64,000 nucleotides of DNA from Zobellia nedashkovskayae (GTDB taxonomy: Bacteria; Bacteroidota; Bacteroidia; Flavobacteriales; Flavobacteriaceae), in contig NZ_JADDXR010000002.1 of NCBI RefSeq assembly GCF_015330125.1, positions 434,001 through 498,000 on the forward strand. The letters are read 5' to 3'. Numbering within the stretch: the first letter of the stretch is position 1; the number at the start of each line of letters is the position of its first letter. Made by a program: the position numbers and the translations under genes. The notes beneath the pieces were generated by a model, which saw only the letters and a list, made by a program, of their open reading frames with translations, was not told the DNA's origin and did no database searches. Of the stretch, positions 27,175 through 35,448 are shown in pieces.

Positions 27175-28191
27175 ATTTGAAGAATCCCTGACAATCAACT
27201 CGGCATCTAGGATTTTTTTATTTAAAGACTGCTTAACATCAGGTGAGCTAACATGTTCTAAAAATGTTTGTGCGGCCAATCTTCCTATTTCCGCACTATG
27301 CTGTTCAATACTTGTAATTGGCGGGGAGACCATTGCAGTAAAAGGTTCGTTCCCAAAACCTACCAGAGCTATTTCATTGGGAACTTTAATAGCATTTTCC
27401 TTCAAGACCTGTAATGCTCCTAGTGCGGCATAATCGCCAGCAATATAAACCGCATCCGGTCTCGTCTTTAACGAAAGTAATTGTTCCATTTTTAGACGGC
27501 CATCTTCCTGTGTTAGACTACTTTCCAATAAAAGTTCGCTATCCAATGGTAAACCGTGTTTTTTAATAGCATCCTTATACCCTCTAATTCTATTATTGAA
27601 TATTCTGGTACGCTGGTATCCACCAATATGTGCTATTCTTTTACACCCCTGTTCAACCAGATGTTCAACAATCATATGACTACTAGCATAGTCATCAATA
27701 CCAATATAATCTACATTTAAATCATTCTCTCCTCGGTCAAATAGTATTAATGGAATACCTCTGGATTTAATTTTTTCGTAATAATCTAGGTCCGTAGTTT
27801 CATTGGCCATAGAAGCAATAATACCATCAACTTGCGTAAACAATAGGGTATCTATACTGTCACATTCCTTTTTGTACGATTCATTAGATTGTGTGATTAT
27901 AATATTATAGCCCGCCTTATTTAAAACCTCCTCCATATTTTGAACTACTGAAGAGAAGAAATTACTATTTGTTCTAGGCACAATAACACCTACCAGGTTA
28001 CTCTTTCCCTTACGCAATGCGCTTGCCAAATGATTTGGCTGATAATTCAAATCCTTAGCTACTTTCTTTACAGCCTCTTTGGTTTTTGAACTAATTCTAG
28101 AGTCATCCTGCAACGCCTTTGAAACGGCAGCGGTAGATATTTCCAAGATATTTGCGATATCTTTTAATGTGGTCTTTTTTTTATTCAACAA
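27154..28191 (-). CDS. LacI-family transcription regulator
   Basis: LacI/GalR regulator of 345 residues. N-terminal helix-turn-helix (LKDIANILEISTAAVSKALQ, about 8-28) with hinge helix LASALRKGKSNLVGV, then a periplasmic-binding-like sensor domain. The frame has no upstream ATG before a stop, so the start is a TTG at 28191 or 28188. A -7 box TATCTTTG (minus strand, 28221-28228) and operator TTAATCGATTAA (28208-28219) directly precede it, suggesting self-repression. A second operator faces kdgK. It probably controls the KDG catabolic genes kdgK-pfk-kdgA; ligand unknown. Confidence 0.88.
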   Translation of the reverse strand: MLNKKKTTLKDIANILEISTAAVSKALQDDSRISSKTKEAVKKVAKDLNYQPNHLASALRKGKSNLVGVIVPRTNSNFFSSVVQNMEEVLNKAGYNIIITQSNESYKKECDSIDTLLFTQVDGIIASMANETTDLDYYEKIKSRGIPLILFDRGENDLNVDYIGIDDYASSHMIVEHLVEQGCKRIAHIGGYQRTRIFNNRIRGYKDAIKKHGLPLDSELLLESSLTQEDGRLKMEQLLSLKTRPDAVYIAGDYAALGALQVLKENAIKVPNEIALVGFGNEPFTAMVSPPITSIEQHSAEIGRLAAQTFLEHVSSPDVKQSLNKKILDAELIVRDSSNKKAFLN

Positions 28192-28207
28192 GTTTTTCTA
28201 TATTTGT

Positions 28208-28297
28208 TTAATCGATTAAGCAAAGATATATTTTTAAAATCGCCAATCAAAACTCACACGTTTTGATTTATTTTTCAAAATCAGGTTAATCGATTAA
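28208..28297. promoter_or_regulatory. Two LacI-type operators between lacI and kdgK
   Basis: TTAATCGATTAA occurs at 28208-28219 and 28286-28297, each followed by GCAAA, with centres 78 bp apart. The first lies next to the minus-strand -7 box TATCTTTG (28221-28228) of lacI; the second is 39 nt before kdgK. Between them is a perfect inverted repeat AATCAAAAC/GTTTTGATT (28245-28268). The CG-centred palindrome is the classical LacI-family operator form, and the pair would permit looping. Confidence 0.8.
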
Positions 28298-28336
28298 GCA
28301 AATAAGTAGATTCAATTTAAAATAACACCATTACAA

Positions 28337-29377
28337 ATGAAAAAAGTAGTAACCTTTGGAGAGATAATGTTGCGTTTAGCACCTCCTGGATTTTTGAGAT
28401 TTTCACAAACTAATACTTTTGATGTTGTTTACGGCGGCGGTGAGTCCAACGTAGCGGTATCATTGGCAAATTACGGCGTTCCCGTAGATTTCGTGACGCG
28501 TTTACCAAAGAATGATATTGGTGACTGTGCGTTAATGGAAATGCGCAAAAGAGGCGTAGGAACAGACAAAATAGTTTATGGTGGTGACCGTCTAGGTATT
28601 TATTTTCTAGAAACTGGTGCTGTATCTCGTGGATCCAAAGTAGTTTATGACCGTGCACATTCTGCTATTGCGGAAATTGAATCGGGAATGATTGATTGGG
28701 ATGCTGTTTTTGAAGGTGTAGAATGGTTTCATTGGACCGGTATTACTCCTGCCATCTCACAAGGTGCTGCAGATGTTTGTTTGGAAGCTGTTAAAGCTGC
28801 CAGCGCAAAAGGTATTACTATTTCTACCGATTTAAATTACAGAGCTAAGCTTTGGAATTACGGTGGCGATAGAGAAGCTATTATGACTGAACTTACTTCT
28901 TATTGTGATATCATCCTTGGTAACGAAGAAGATGCTGAAAAGCACTTTGGTATTCACCCAGAAGGTTTGGATGTTCATAAAGATGGTGCTGATGTTAAGG
29001 CCGAAGCTTTCTTATCTGTATGTAAGCAGATGATGAAGAAATTCCCTAAAGCTAAAAAAGTAATTACAACCTTAAGAGGTTCTATTTCTGCATCGCACAA
29101 CACATGGGCTGGTGTATTATGGGATGGTACTAAAATGTTCGAGACGCGTCAGTATCAAATTACAGATATCGTTGATCGTGTTGGTGGTGGTGATTCTTTC
29201 ATGGGTGGATTAATCTACGGATTATTAAAATACCCAGAAGATGACCAAAACGCATTGGATTTTGCTGTAGCTGCATCTTGTTTAAAACATACTATAAAAG
29301 GTGATGCCAACTTAGCAACGGTTAGCGAAGTAGAAAAACTAATGGGTGGTGACGCCTCTGGAAGAGTAGCTCGTTAA
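28337..29377 (+). CDS. kdgK: 2-keto-3-deoxygluconate kinase
   Basis: PfkB/ribokinase-family sugar kinase of 346 residues that phosphorylates KDG to KDPG in the cytoplasm. N-terminal substrate region (LRFSQTNTFDVVYGGGESN, with the GGGESN pattern typical of KDG kinases) and the C-terminal anion-hole/catalytic motif GGGDSFMGG with Asp286. It is followed by the phosphofructokinase (21-nt gap) and kdgA, forming one transcript. The LacI operator at 28286-28297 lies just upstream. Confidence 0.92.
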   Translation: MKKVVTFGEIMLRLAPPGFLRFSQTNTFDVVYGGGESNVAVSLANYGVPVDFVTRLPKNDIGDCALMEMRKRGVGTDKIVYGGDRLGIYFLETGAVSRGSKVVYDRAHSAIAEIESGMIDWDAVFEGVEWFHWTGITPAISQGAADVCLEAVKAASAKGITISTDLNYRAKLWNYGGDREAIMTELTSYCDIILGNEEDAEKHFGIHPEGLDVHKDGADVKAEAFLSVCKQMMKKFPKAKKVITTLRGSISASHNTWAGVLWDGTKMFETRQYQITDIVDRVGGGDSFMGGLIYGLLKYPEDDQNALDFAVAASCLKHTIKGDANLATVSEVEKLMGGDASGRVAR

Positions 29378-29398
29378 TTTTCAAAACCAAAAAAAAAG

Positions 29399-30622
29399 AT
29401 GGCTCCTAAAAAATCGATATTACTTTTTTGTGGTGGTGGTCCCGCACCGGGCATCAACGCTGTTATTAGTACGGTGGCAAAAATCTTTCTTAAAGATGGC
29501 TATCGTGTACTAGGCCTTCATGAAGGGTTCAAAGGTATTTTTTCCGAAGAACCACAAATAAAGGAATTCGATTTTGCACATGCCGATCGTATTTTCAGTC
29601 GTGGCGGATCTACTCTAATTATGAGTAGATTTAAACCAAAGGACGAAAAAATAAATACGAAACTTTTTTCCGATAATAATGTAAAACTATTAGTCAGTAT
29701 AGGCGGTGATGACACCGCCTCTACGGCTAACAGAATTACAGGGTATTTGACCAAAGAGAATATTTTTATTTCAAATATTCACGTTCCTAAAACTATAGAT
29801 AACGATTTACCCCTACCCGACCGAAACCCAACTTTTGGATTTCATTCGGCAAAGGACGAAGGCGTGCGTATTGGTAATACTACCTACGAAGATGCCCGTA
29901 CCAGTCAAAACTGGTTCGTCATGTCTACTATGGGGCGCTCTGCAGGTCATTTGGCATTTGGTATTGCTACCAGTTGTCATTTCCCTATGGTGGTCATTCC
30001 CGAGATGTTCAACAATACCCCTATCACTTTTGATAAGGTAGTACGGTTGATTATTTCATCCATCATAAAAAGAAAAATAGAAAATATAAATTATGGTGTG
30101 GCGCTCGTAAGCGAAGGCGTTTTTCATATTATGCCAGATAACGAGATTGACCATTGCGGTATCAATTTTACGTATGATGACCACGGCCACCCAGAATTGG
30201 GTAACGTGAGTAAATCTCATATTTTTAATATGTTGGTCCAGACCAAATTAAAAGAATTGGGTATTAATATAAAAAGTAGACCAGTAGAACTAGGTTATGA
30301 ACTTAGATGCTGCAGGCCTATTGGTTTTGACCTGACTCTTTGTACCCTTTTAGGACTTGGTGTTAAAAAACTATTTGACCAAGGTATTAGTGGTTGTATC
30401 GTTACGGCAAACTCCCGCGGTGAAGTAACCCCATTGTTTTTAGAGGATATACAAGGAGCGGATGGTAAGATTGCCCCTCGCCTAGTAAATATAGACTCTG
30501 AATTCGCTAAGCTTTTCTTTCAGAATATGCATTATATTCAGGAAAGCGATTACGAAGCAGCAAAAGCATATCTTCCGAATCCGGAAAGATATGATTTCAA
30601 TAAAATTTTATCAGAACAATAA
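29399..30622 (+). CDS. Phosphofructokinase with PPi-type signature
   Basis: PfkA-superfamily enzyme of 407 residues. At the phosphoryl-donor site it reads GGDDT (102-106), and in the catalytic loop PKTIDND (130-136). ATP-dependent enzymes such as E. coli PfkA have Gly at the second-Asp and Lys positions; Asp105 and Lys131 are the known markers of pyrophosphate-dependent enzymes. If so, the reaction is reversible and could run towards fructose-6-phosphate, useful when alginate is the carbon source and only triose-phosphate and pyruvate are made. It is embedded between kdgK and kdgA, so it is probably co-regulated with alginate catabolism. Confidence 0.85.
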   Translation: MAPKKSILLFCGGGPAPGINAVISTVAKIFLKDGYRVLGLHEGFKGIFSEEPQIKEFDFAHADRIFSRGGSTLIMSRFKPKDEKINTKLFSDNNVKLLVSIGGDDTASTANRITGYLTKENIFISNIHVPKTIDNDLPLPDRNPTFGFHSAKDEGVRIGNTTYEDARTSQNWFVMSTMGRSAGHLAFGIATSCHFPMVVIPEMFNNTPITFDKVVRLIISSIIKRKIENINYGVALVSEGVFHIMPDNEIDHCGINFTYDDHGHPELGNVSKSHIFNMLVQTKLKELGINIKSRPVELGYELRCCRPIGFDLTLCTLLGLGVKKLFDQGISGCIVTANSRGEVTPLFLEDIQGADGKIAPRLVNIDSEFAKLFFQNMHYIQESDYEAAKAYLPNPERYDFNKILSEQ

Positions 30623-30629
30623 TAACATT

Positions 30630-31298
30630 ATGGCACAGTATTCAAGAATAGAAGTAGCAAACGTAATGAAGGAAAATGGTATGGTTCCTTTGTTTTATCA
30701 CCCAGACGTAGAATTGGGCAAAAAAATCTTACAAGCCTGTTATGATGGTGGTTCCAGATTAATGGAGTTTACAGCCCGTGGCGATTTCGCTTTCGAAGTT
30801 TTTTCTGAATTGAACAAATACGCAATCAAAAACCTTCCGGGTATGATTATGGGTGTGGGTTCTATCACCGATGCAGCAGCAGCTTCATTTTACATGCAGA
30901 TGGGTGCTAATTTTATCGTGACTCCTTCTTTAAGAGAAGATATAGCCATGGTTTGTAACCGTAGAAAAGTACTATGGTCACCTGGATGTGGATCTTTAAC
31001 CGAAATAAACAATGCGGAAGAGCTAGGATGTGAAATCGTTAAATTATTTCCTGGAGATCTTTACGGACCTGGGTTCGTAAAAGGAATTAAAGGACCTCAA
31101 CCTTGGACAAGCATTATGCCAACAGGTGGTGTTAGTACAGATGAGGCTAACCTAAAAGGTTGGTTTGATGCTGGTGTAACTTGCGTAGGAATGGGTTCTA
31201 AACTTATTAGCAAAGAAATTTTAGCTAATAAAGATTACGCAGGATTAGAAACTAAAGTACGTGAGACTTTAGCGTTAATCAAGAAATTAAGAAGCTAG
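30630..31298 (+). CDS. kdgA: KDPG aldolase
   Basis: Class I aldolase of 222 residues cleaving 2-keto-3-deoxy-6-phosphogluconate to pyruvate and glyceraldehyde-3-phosphate. The ATG at 30630 is chosen, 7 nt after the preceding stop; the longer frame overlaps the phosphofructokinase. Schiff-base Lys138 (EIVKLFPG), Glu46 and Arg50 (MEFTARG) match Lys133, Glu45 and Arg49 of the E. coli enzyme. Phosphate-binding MPTGGV is present. It ends the alginate catabolic transcript and is followed by a strong terminator. Confidence 0.93.
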   Translation: MAQYSRIEVANVMKENGMVPLFYHPDVELGKKILQACYDGGSRLMEFTARGDFAFEVFSELNKYAIKNLPGMIMGVGSITDAAAASFYMQMGANFIVTPSLREDIAMVCNRRKVLWSPGCGSLTEINNAEELGCEIVKLFPGDLYGPGFVKGIKGPQPWTSIMPTGGVSTDEANLKGWFDAGVTCVGMGSKLISKEILANKDYAGLETKVRETLALIKKLRS

Positions 31299-31340
31299 TA
31301 CAACCTTGCCATCAACTGATGGCACATGTATAAAAGTTAC

Positions 31341-31381
31341 AAGCCGCTTATTTGGGTACAAACCAAGTAAGCGGCTTTTTT
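31341..31381 (+). terminator. Terminator after kdgA
   Basis: A 15-bp stem with one G-U pair (arms 31341-31355 and 31363-31377), loop GTACAAA, and a T-run. A smaller hairpin GCCATC/GATGGC lies just before it (31308-31323). This marks the end of the alginate locus. Confidence 0.92.
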
Positions 31382-31648
31382 CTGTTCTTACCTTACCTCT
31401 TACAAAAATACAAAAGCTCTAATTGAGTGTTCCTAGTAGAAACAAATTGCCCATCTACAATACTATTTCTTCTGTCAGTAATTGGTATACTTCTGACCTA
31501 AATACTCCTTTTTGGCTGGCTATCACGGTATTTTTAAATTTAATGGAGTTAAGGTCATCCACTTCTTTTCCAGACCTTTATATGACATGATACAAATTGA
31601 ATATTGTATCAAAAACAATCTAATATTAATCGTAAAAATCACAAAAAT
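31382..31648. other. Non-coding spacer
   Basis: About 270 nt of AT-rich DNA between the kdgA terminator and a small membrane protein gene. No gene, repeat or clear promoter element was recognised. Confidence 0.5.
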
Positions 31649-31810
31649 ATGTTACGCTGGACAGTTATATTTATCGTATTAGCAATTATCGCTGCAATCT
31701 TCGGTTTTGGAGGAATCGCTGCCGGAGCCGCTAGTATCGCCAAAATCCTATTCTTTATCTTTATTGTACTTTTCATAATCAGTTTGATTATGGGACGCAA
31801 AAAGATTTAA
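31649..31810 (+). CDS. DUF1328 small membrane protein
   Basis: Protein of 53 residues with two hydrophobic helices rich in Ala, Gly and Ile ([21 protein letters not shown] and a second after ASIAKILFF), ending in a basic tail GRKKI. The pattern matches the DUF1328/YtjA family of small inner-membrane proteins of unknown function, often linked with stress. The ATG at 31649 is used because homologues start with MLRW. A strong terminator follows. Confidence 0.8.
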   Translation: MLRWTVIFIVLAIIAAIFGFGGIAAGAASIAKILFFIFIVLFIISLIMGRKKI

Positions 31811-31840
31811 AGCCTATCACCATATAAATTTTACAGTTAC

Positions 31841-31869
31841 AAAGGATGGCGAGCACGCCATCCTTTTTT
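31841..31869 (+). terminator. Terminator after the DUF1328 gene
   Basis: Perfect 11-bp GC-containing stem AAAGGATGGCG/CGCCATCCTTT with loop AGCA, followed by TTT. It separates the DUF1328 gene from the next small gene. Confidence 0.92.
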
Positions 31870-31893
31870 ATTTCACACTATAAACATACAATT

Positions 31894-32214
31894 ATGAACG
31901 ATGCATATGCCAAGCATGAAAAAGATGCTATTGACGAATTTGAAAAGAAGGGATATACGGCCAGATATCGATACGAAAATGACGTGTTATTTAATCTGGA
32001 AACACACAAAAATTATAAACCTGTAAACATCACGATTGTAAAAGAATTTAGGTACGAAGGAATGAGCGACCCTGACGACCTTTCTATTCTATACATAATA
32101 GGAACTGATGACGGCTCAAAAGGCACCTTTCTAATGGCTTACGGACCATCTGCTGATACGGATACGGCTATGTTCTTTAAGAATGTACCAGAGGAAAATT
32201 ATCATAGGGAGTAA
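31894..32214 (+). CDS. Small conserved Bacteroidetes protein of unknown function
   Basis: Cytoplasmic protein of 106 residues from the ATG at 31894 (the longer frame runs through the terminator upstream). The segment FRYEGMSDPDDLSILYIIG followed by KGTFLMAYGP is characteristic of a small flavobacterial family that is often labelled phosphoribosylpyrophosphate synthetase in databases. No PRPP-synthase motif is present and the protein is far too short, so that name should not be used. Function unknown. It sits among stress-type genes. Confidence 0.7.
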   Translation: MNDAYAKHEKDAIDEFEKKGYTARYRYENDVLFNLETHKNYKPVNITIVKEFRYEGMSDPDDLSILYIIGTDDGSKGTFLMAYGPSADTDTAMFFKNVPEENYHRE

Positions 32215-32224
32215 CAACAAAAAA

Positions 32225-32254
32225 GCCCAAGCATTACTGCTCGGGCATTTTATT
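32225..32254. terminator. Terminator between convergent small genes
   Basis: GCCC-A-AGCA (32225-32233) pairs with TGCT-C-GGGC (32238-32246) with one mismatch, with T-rich DNA after it and an A-run before it, so it can serve both strands. Confidence 0.75.
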
Positions 32255-32275
32255 TAGATTGGTATTGACTTTATC

Positions 32276-32461
32276 TTACCAACTTGCAATTTCTTCTTGC
32301 AATTCTTCTTTTCCTTTACCGACTTTTTCTTGTACCCTACCCATCATTTCGTCAAATTTTCCTTCCGTGTAAGTTACATCGTCATCGGTTAAATTTCCGT
32401 ATTTCTGTTTAAGTTTACCTTTTACTTGGTTCCACTTACCTTCTAATTGTTCCTGATTCAT
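32276..32461 (-). CDS. CsbD-family stress protein
   Basis: Highly charged soluble protein of 61 residues. The pattern GKWNQVKGKLKQKYGNLTDDD followed by EGKFDEMMGRVQEKVGKGKEE is typical of the CsbD family, general-stress-induced proteins with unknown biochemical role. It is preceded on the same strand by an ArsC-like gene and is convergent with the small protein at 31894. No promoter element was clear. Confidence 0.88.
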   Translation of the reverse strand: MNQEQLEGKWNQVKGKLKQKYGNLTDDDVTYTEGKFDEMMGRVQEKVGKGKEELQEEIASW

Positions 32462-32563
32462 TTTATTTATTTTTGTGGTTAAACTTCTTTTTATTACTAC
32501 CTAAAATTAAGACTGAATTGCTTCGCTCATTAATCCAAAAAAATCAATTTTTGATCTTAAAAA

Positions 32564-32974
32564 TTACTTGTACGGTTTCTCTATTCCAGCACTATCGTCA
32601 TCCATGAATTTCACAAAATCAGACGGATTTTGAATCGGTATAAATCGGTCTCCTTTTATAACAACAGGGAAAGCTAAGGTTGCAGGCGATTTCTCCAAAA
32701 CACGCAACCAATCATGTTCATCTAAATCTACTTTTTTGTCTCCATATTTTTCCTTGAAAACAGGATGGTCTTGATTTACCAGACTTCCTATAGGCTCGTG
32801 CATCCCTTGAGCTATCTCCGTCCACTGTGTGCCCGTAACTTTTGTTTTTGATATGTCTATAGCCAGAATAGCTTCATCAGCAGCCTCAACGTAAGCATAT
32901 GTTTGTTTACCAATTGAATTCTCCGAATTGTAGTATAATGTTATCTTCTTTTTATCTTTTGATATGACTCCCAT
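32564..32974 (-). CDS. ArsC/Spx-like thioredoxin-fold protein
   Basis: Protein of 136 residues with the fold pattern of arsenate reductase-like proteins (ITLYYNSENSIGKQTYAYVEAAD at the N-terminus, LRVLEKSPATLAFPVVIKGDRF near the C-terminus). It contains no cysteine at all, so it cannot work as a classical thiol arsenate reductase. It belongs to the Cys-less branch common in flavobacteria, whose function is unknown. Adjacent CsbD and DUF1328 genes hint at a stress role. Confidence 0.65.
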   Translation of the reverse strand: MGVISKDKKKITLYYNSENSIGKQTYAYVEAADEAILAIDISKTKVTGTQWTEIAQGMHEPIGSLVNQDHPVFKEKYGDKKVDLDEHDWLRVLEKSPATLAFPVVIKGDRFIPIQNPSDFVKFMDDDSAGIEKPYK

Positions 32975-33060
32975 TTTCTTAGATTTTAGTTCATGTTATA
33001 TTATCATGAAGCTAAGTGTTATAGCTGCTATACCTTACCTCTAAAAAATTAATTTTTTCT

Positions 33061-34623
33061 CTATTCTTTCTTCCCGTTCCCAATAATGGTAGAAGTTAAA
33101 CCGTCACCCACATTTAGCCAGAGGTAGTTAAAAAATGATTTTGTCGGGTCTCTTTCCGCTTTAATACTACCATAGCGATATCCATTTTCATCGGTTTTAG
33201 AACCGTCGTTTACGAACAAACTTCCAATGGCGGTCAAAAGTTTATTGATGCGTAAACGGTCCTTCTTTAAAACCGAAAATTTAAAGTCCTCATATTTCAT
33301 TTTCATATCTCCGGATGAGGATATAGAATTACCGCTTATCGTGAAATAAAGTTCCTGTATTTCTCCTTTTGCCCGCACTCGCAAATTAGATTCTAGAAAA
33401 GAATTTATGTTTTTGGAATGAAAGTTCTTAACCGTTCCCGAAGCAATAAACGCATCTGATTTCTTTTTAGCGTCAAAAGACCAGTTCAACGTTATGGGAG
33501 CTTCCCCCATTAATAAAGCCTTTGCAGTAACTGATGTTTTCTCATTCTTTTGCGGTACATTCTGAACCTCAATAATTTCTGCATGAACATCATCAAAAAC
33601 AATTTTACCAGGTGGTGTTTCTCTATTTACCCGTTCACTATAAGCAATATAACCGTTGCTAATTTCTACTTTGGGAATATCTAATTGTATGGGCAATTTA
33701 CGAAGCGCCTCACTATATAATTTCTTCCTTTCCGTATCGTCTGGTAATAGTTTATCTCGGTACACTTCTAGTACGGCGCCTTTAAGCTTTCCAATGCCCG
33801 TGCTTACCCATAATCTATTCTTAATATAACCAAAGTCTATATGTTCAAAACTGACTTCGGGAATTTTTAAATCTATATAATCCCGTTCTTTATATAAATG
33901 CCAAGATAATTTAGTCTTACTATATTTTGATTTCAATTTTAAGTCCGAAATCGTAATATTGCCATCACCTACATGCACCTTACCAACTTTCAGTGATTCA
34001 TACGATCCTAAATCTGCATACAGAGCAGTTCCATCAAACTTTAAAGAACCATAAGCAACAGGAAGTTTTGAATTGATGAGTGAATCATTAGTAGTAAAAT
34101 CATCTAATTCAATATTCACAGAATCCAGCTTCATTGCTAGACTATCGTTTTCTTCTTTTAAAAGGACCATATCACCATTTACAACATGTATTTTATCAAT
34201 ATGAATCTGTTTTGAAAGCAAAATTCGATTAGTATCTATCTGTTTTTCTTTTACATAAGACTTTAGAATCGGTTTTTCTATGTTTAAACTTTTCAATGCT
34301 ATTTTCTTATTGAAAAGAAACTGCCAATACCCCAAACCAATCACTTCCAAAGAGCCTATTTGCAATCTTGTTTCTTTTCCTTGCTTTAAAGAATCTACTG
34401 CTTGCACTCTAAAATCTATGGTTTTGAACTTCGCAGTTCCCGTCAAGACATTCACGTCAATAAGTTTATACTCCAGTTGCATATGTGGCGGTAATTTGGT
34501 TTCCACAAAATTGGCTATGGACTTTTTAGCCATTAACTGGGCACTAAGCATTAATAATGCTGCAACAATTAGCAGTCCCAAAAAAACTCTGAAAATAATT
34601 TTTCCTATTCTGTGTAAATGCAT
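33061..34623 (-). CDS. AsmA-like membrane-anchored protein
   Basis: Protein of 520 residues with one N-terminal transmembrane helix (IIFRVFLGLLIVAALLMLSAQ, about 8-28) and a long beta-rich periplasmic region of the AsmA/DUF748 kind. Such proteins are thought to help lipid or outer-membrane protein transport across the envelope. The C-terminal half contains a typical AsmA stretch (NSFLESNLRVRAKGEIQELYF). No enzyme motif is seen. It is divergent from the metallopeptidase at 34794. Confidence 0.65.
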   Translation of the reverse strand: MHLHRIGKIIFRVFLGLLIVAALLMLSAQLMAKKSIANFVETKLPPHMQLEYKLIDVNVLTGTAKFKTIDFRVQAVDSLKQGKETRLQIGSLEVIGLGYWQFLFNKKIALKSLNIEKPILKSYVKEKQIDTNRILLSKQIHIDKIHVVNGDMVLLKEENDSLAMKLDSVNIELDDFTTNDSLINSKLPVAYGSLKFDGTALYADLGSYESLKVGKVHVGDGNITISDLKLKSKYSKTKLSWHLYKERDYIDLKIPEVSFEHIDFGYIKNRLWVSTGIGKLKGAVLEVYRDKLLPDDTERKKLYSEALRKLPIQLDIPKVEISNGYIAYSERVNRETPPGKIVFDDVHAEIIEVQNVPQKNEKTSVTAKALLMGEAPITLNWSFDAKKKSDAFIASGTVKNFHSKNINSFLESNLRVRAKGEIQELYFTISGNSISSSGDMKMKYEDFKFSVLKKDRLRINKLLTAIGSLFVNDGSKTDENGYRYGSIKAERDPTKSFFNYLWLNVGDGLTSTIIGNGKKE

Positions 34624-34793
34624 TGTTTGTATTTATCTTTAAGGAACGGTAACTACATGGTACCCTTAGTTTTTAAAATTGGCTCTTTAAACCTAAAAAT
34701 AGGTGTGTTTTCCAATTAATATTTGACCGGTTAAGAAAAACGGTTTTCAGTAACCAAAGTGTTTTATAACTTATCCTCGCAATACTTTTGCCA

Positions 34794-35417
34794 ATGCCCA
34801 TTACTTCAATTTTAAATCGTCTTAAACTATTCATATTCTTTATGGCACTAGCCCAATTAAATGCCCAGCATACTATTCCAAAAACTATTTTAGAAGAAGC
34901 TAAAACCGCGCTATCTCACTATCCGGAATTAAAGGATACGCCTATAACTTTTAAAATTATTAAGAATATAAAACAATCTACGATGAGGGCCCAACCTGTA
35001 ATAGGAAGCCTTTTAAAATCGAAGAAAAAGCGGGCATATGTAATTTTAATAAGTGAAAAAATAAAGATTTCAGACGAAGTGTTTTTAACCAAAGACGTGC
35101 CAGAAGGCATTATGATCGGTTGGCTTGGTCATGAGCTAGGACACGTAATAGACTATAGCCACAGGAGCTCATTAAACCTTATTTGGTTTGGAATAAAATA
35201 TTATTTTTCTGGGTCATATATTAAAGAAGCGGAACGAGCAGCAGACACCTATGCCGTAACCCATGGTATGCATGATTACATTTTGCAGACCAAGCGTTTT
35301 ATTTTAGACCATGCCAAAATAGACGAGAAATACAAAGAACGTATCCGTCGCTATTACCTTTCTCCAGAAGAGATCATGGATGTCGTCAAGCAGCATGAAA
35401 CTACTGATAAAGAATAG
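34794..35417 (+). CDS. Small exported zinc metallopeptidase
   Basis: Protein of 207 residues with a signal peptide (LKLFIFFMALAQLNAQ) and a zinc-protease motif H113-E-L-G-H117. A downstream EAERAADTYA (Glu145/Glu147) gives the third zinc ligand in the gluzincin manner of M48-like enzymes. The ATG at 34794 is used. A -7 box TACTTTTG ends only three bases before it, so the mRNA may be nearly leaderless. Substrate unknown. Confidence 0.75.
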   Translation: MPITSILNRLKLFIFFMALAQLNAQHTIPKTILEEAKTALSHYPELKDTPITFKIIKNIKQSTMRAQPVIGSLLKSKKKRAYVILISEKIKISDEVFLTKDVPEGIMIGWLGHELGHVIDYSHRSSLNLIWFGIKYYFSGSYIKEAERAADTYAVTHGMHDYILQTKRFILDHAKIDEKYKERIRRYYLSPEEIMDVVKQHETTDKE

Positions 35418-35448
35418 GTAGATTTATTCAAAAATGAGAATCAAATCC

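Noticed and set aside
30591..30629. Upstream start for KDPG aldolase
   Set aside because: It would overlap the phosphofructokinase and adds a Asn-rich tail; the ATG at 30630 matches the family length.
31894..32214. Naming the small gene phosphoribosylpyrophosphate synthetase
   Set aside because: Relatives often carry this label, but no PRPP-binding or ATP motif exists and the protein has only 106 residues.
32564..32974. Calling the ArsC-like protein an arsenate reductase
   Set aside because: It has no cysteine, so the known thiol chemistry is impossible.
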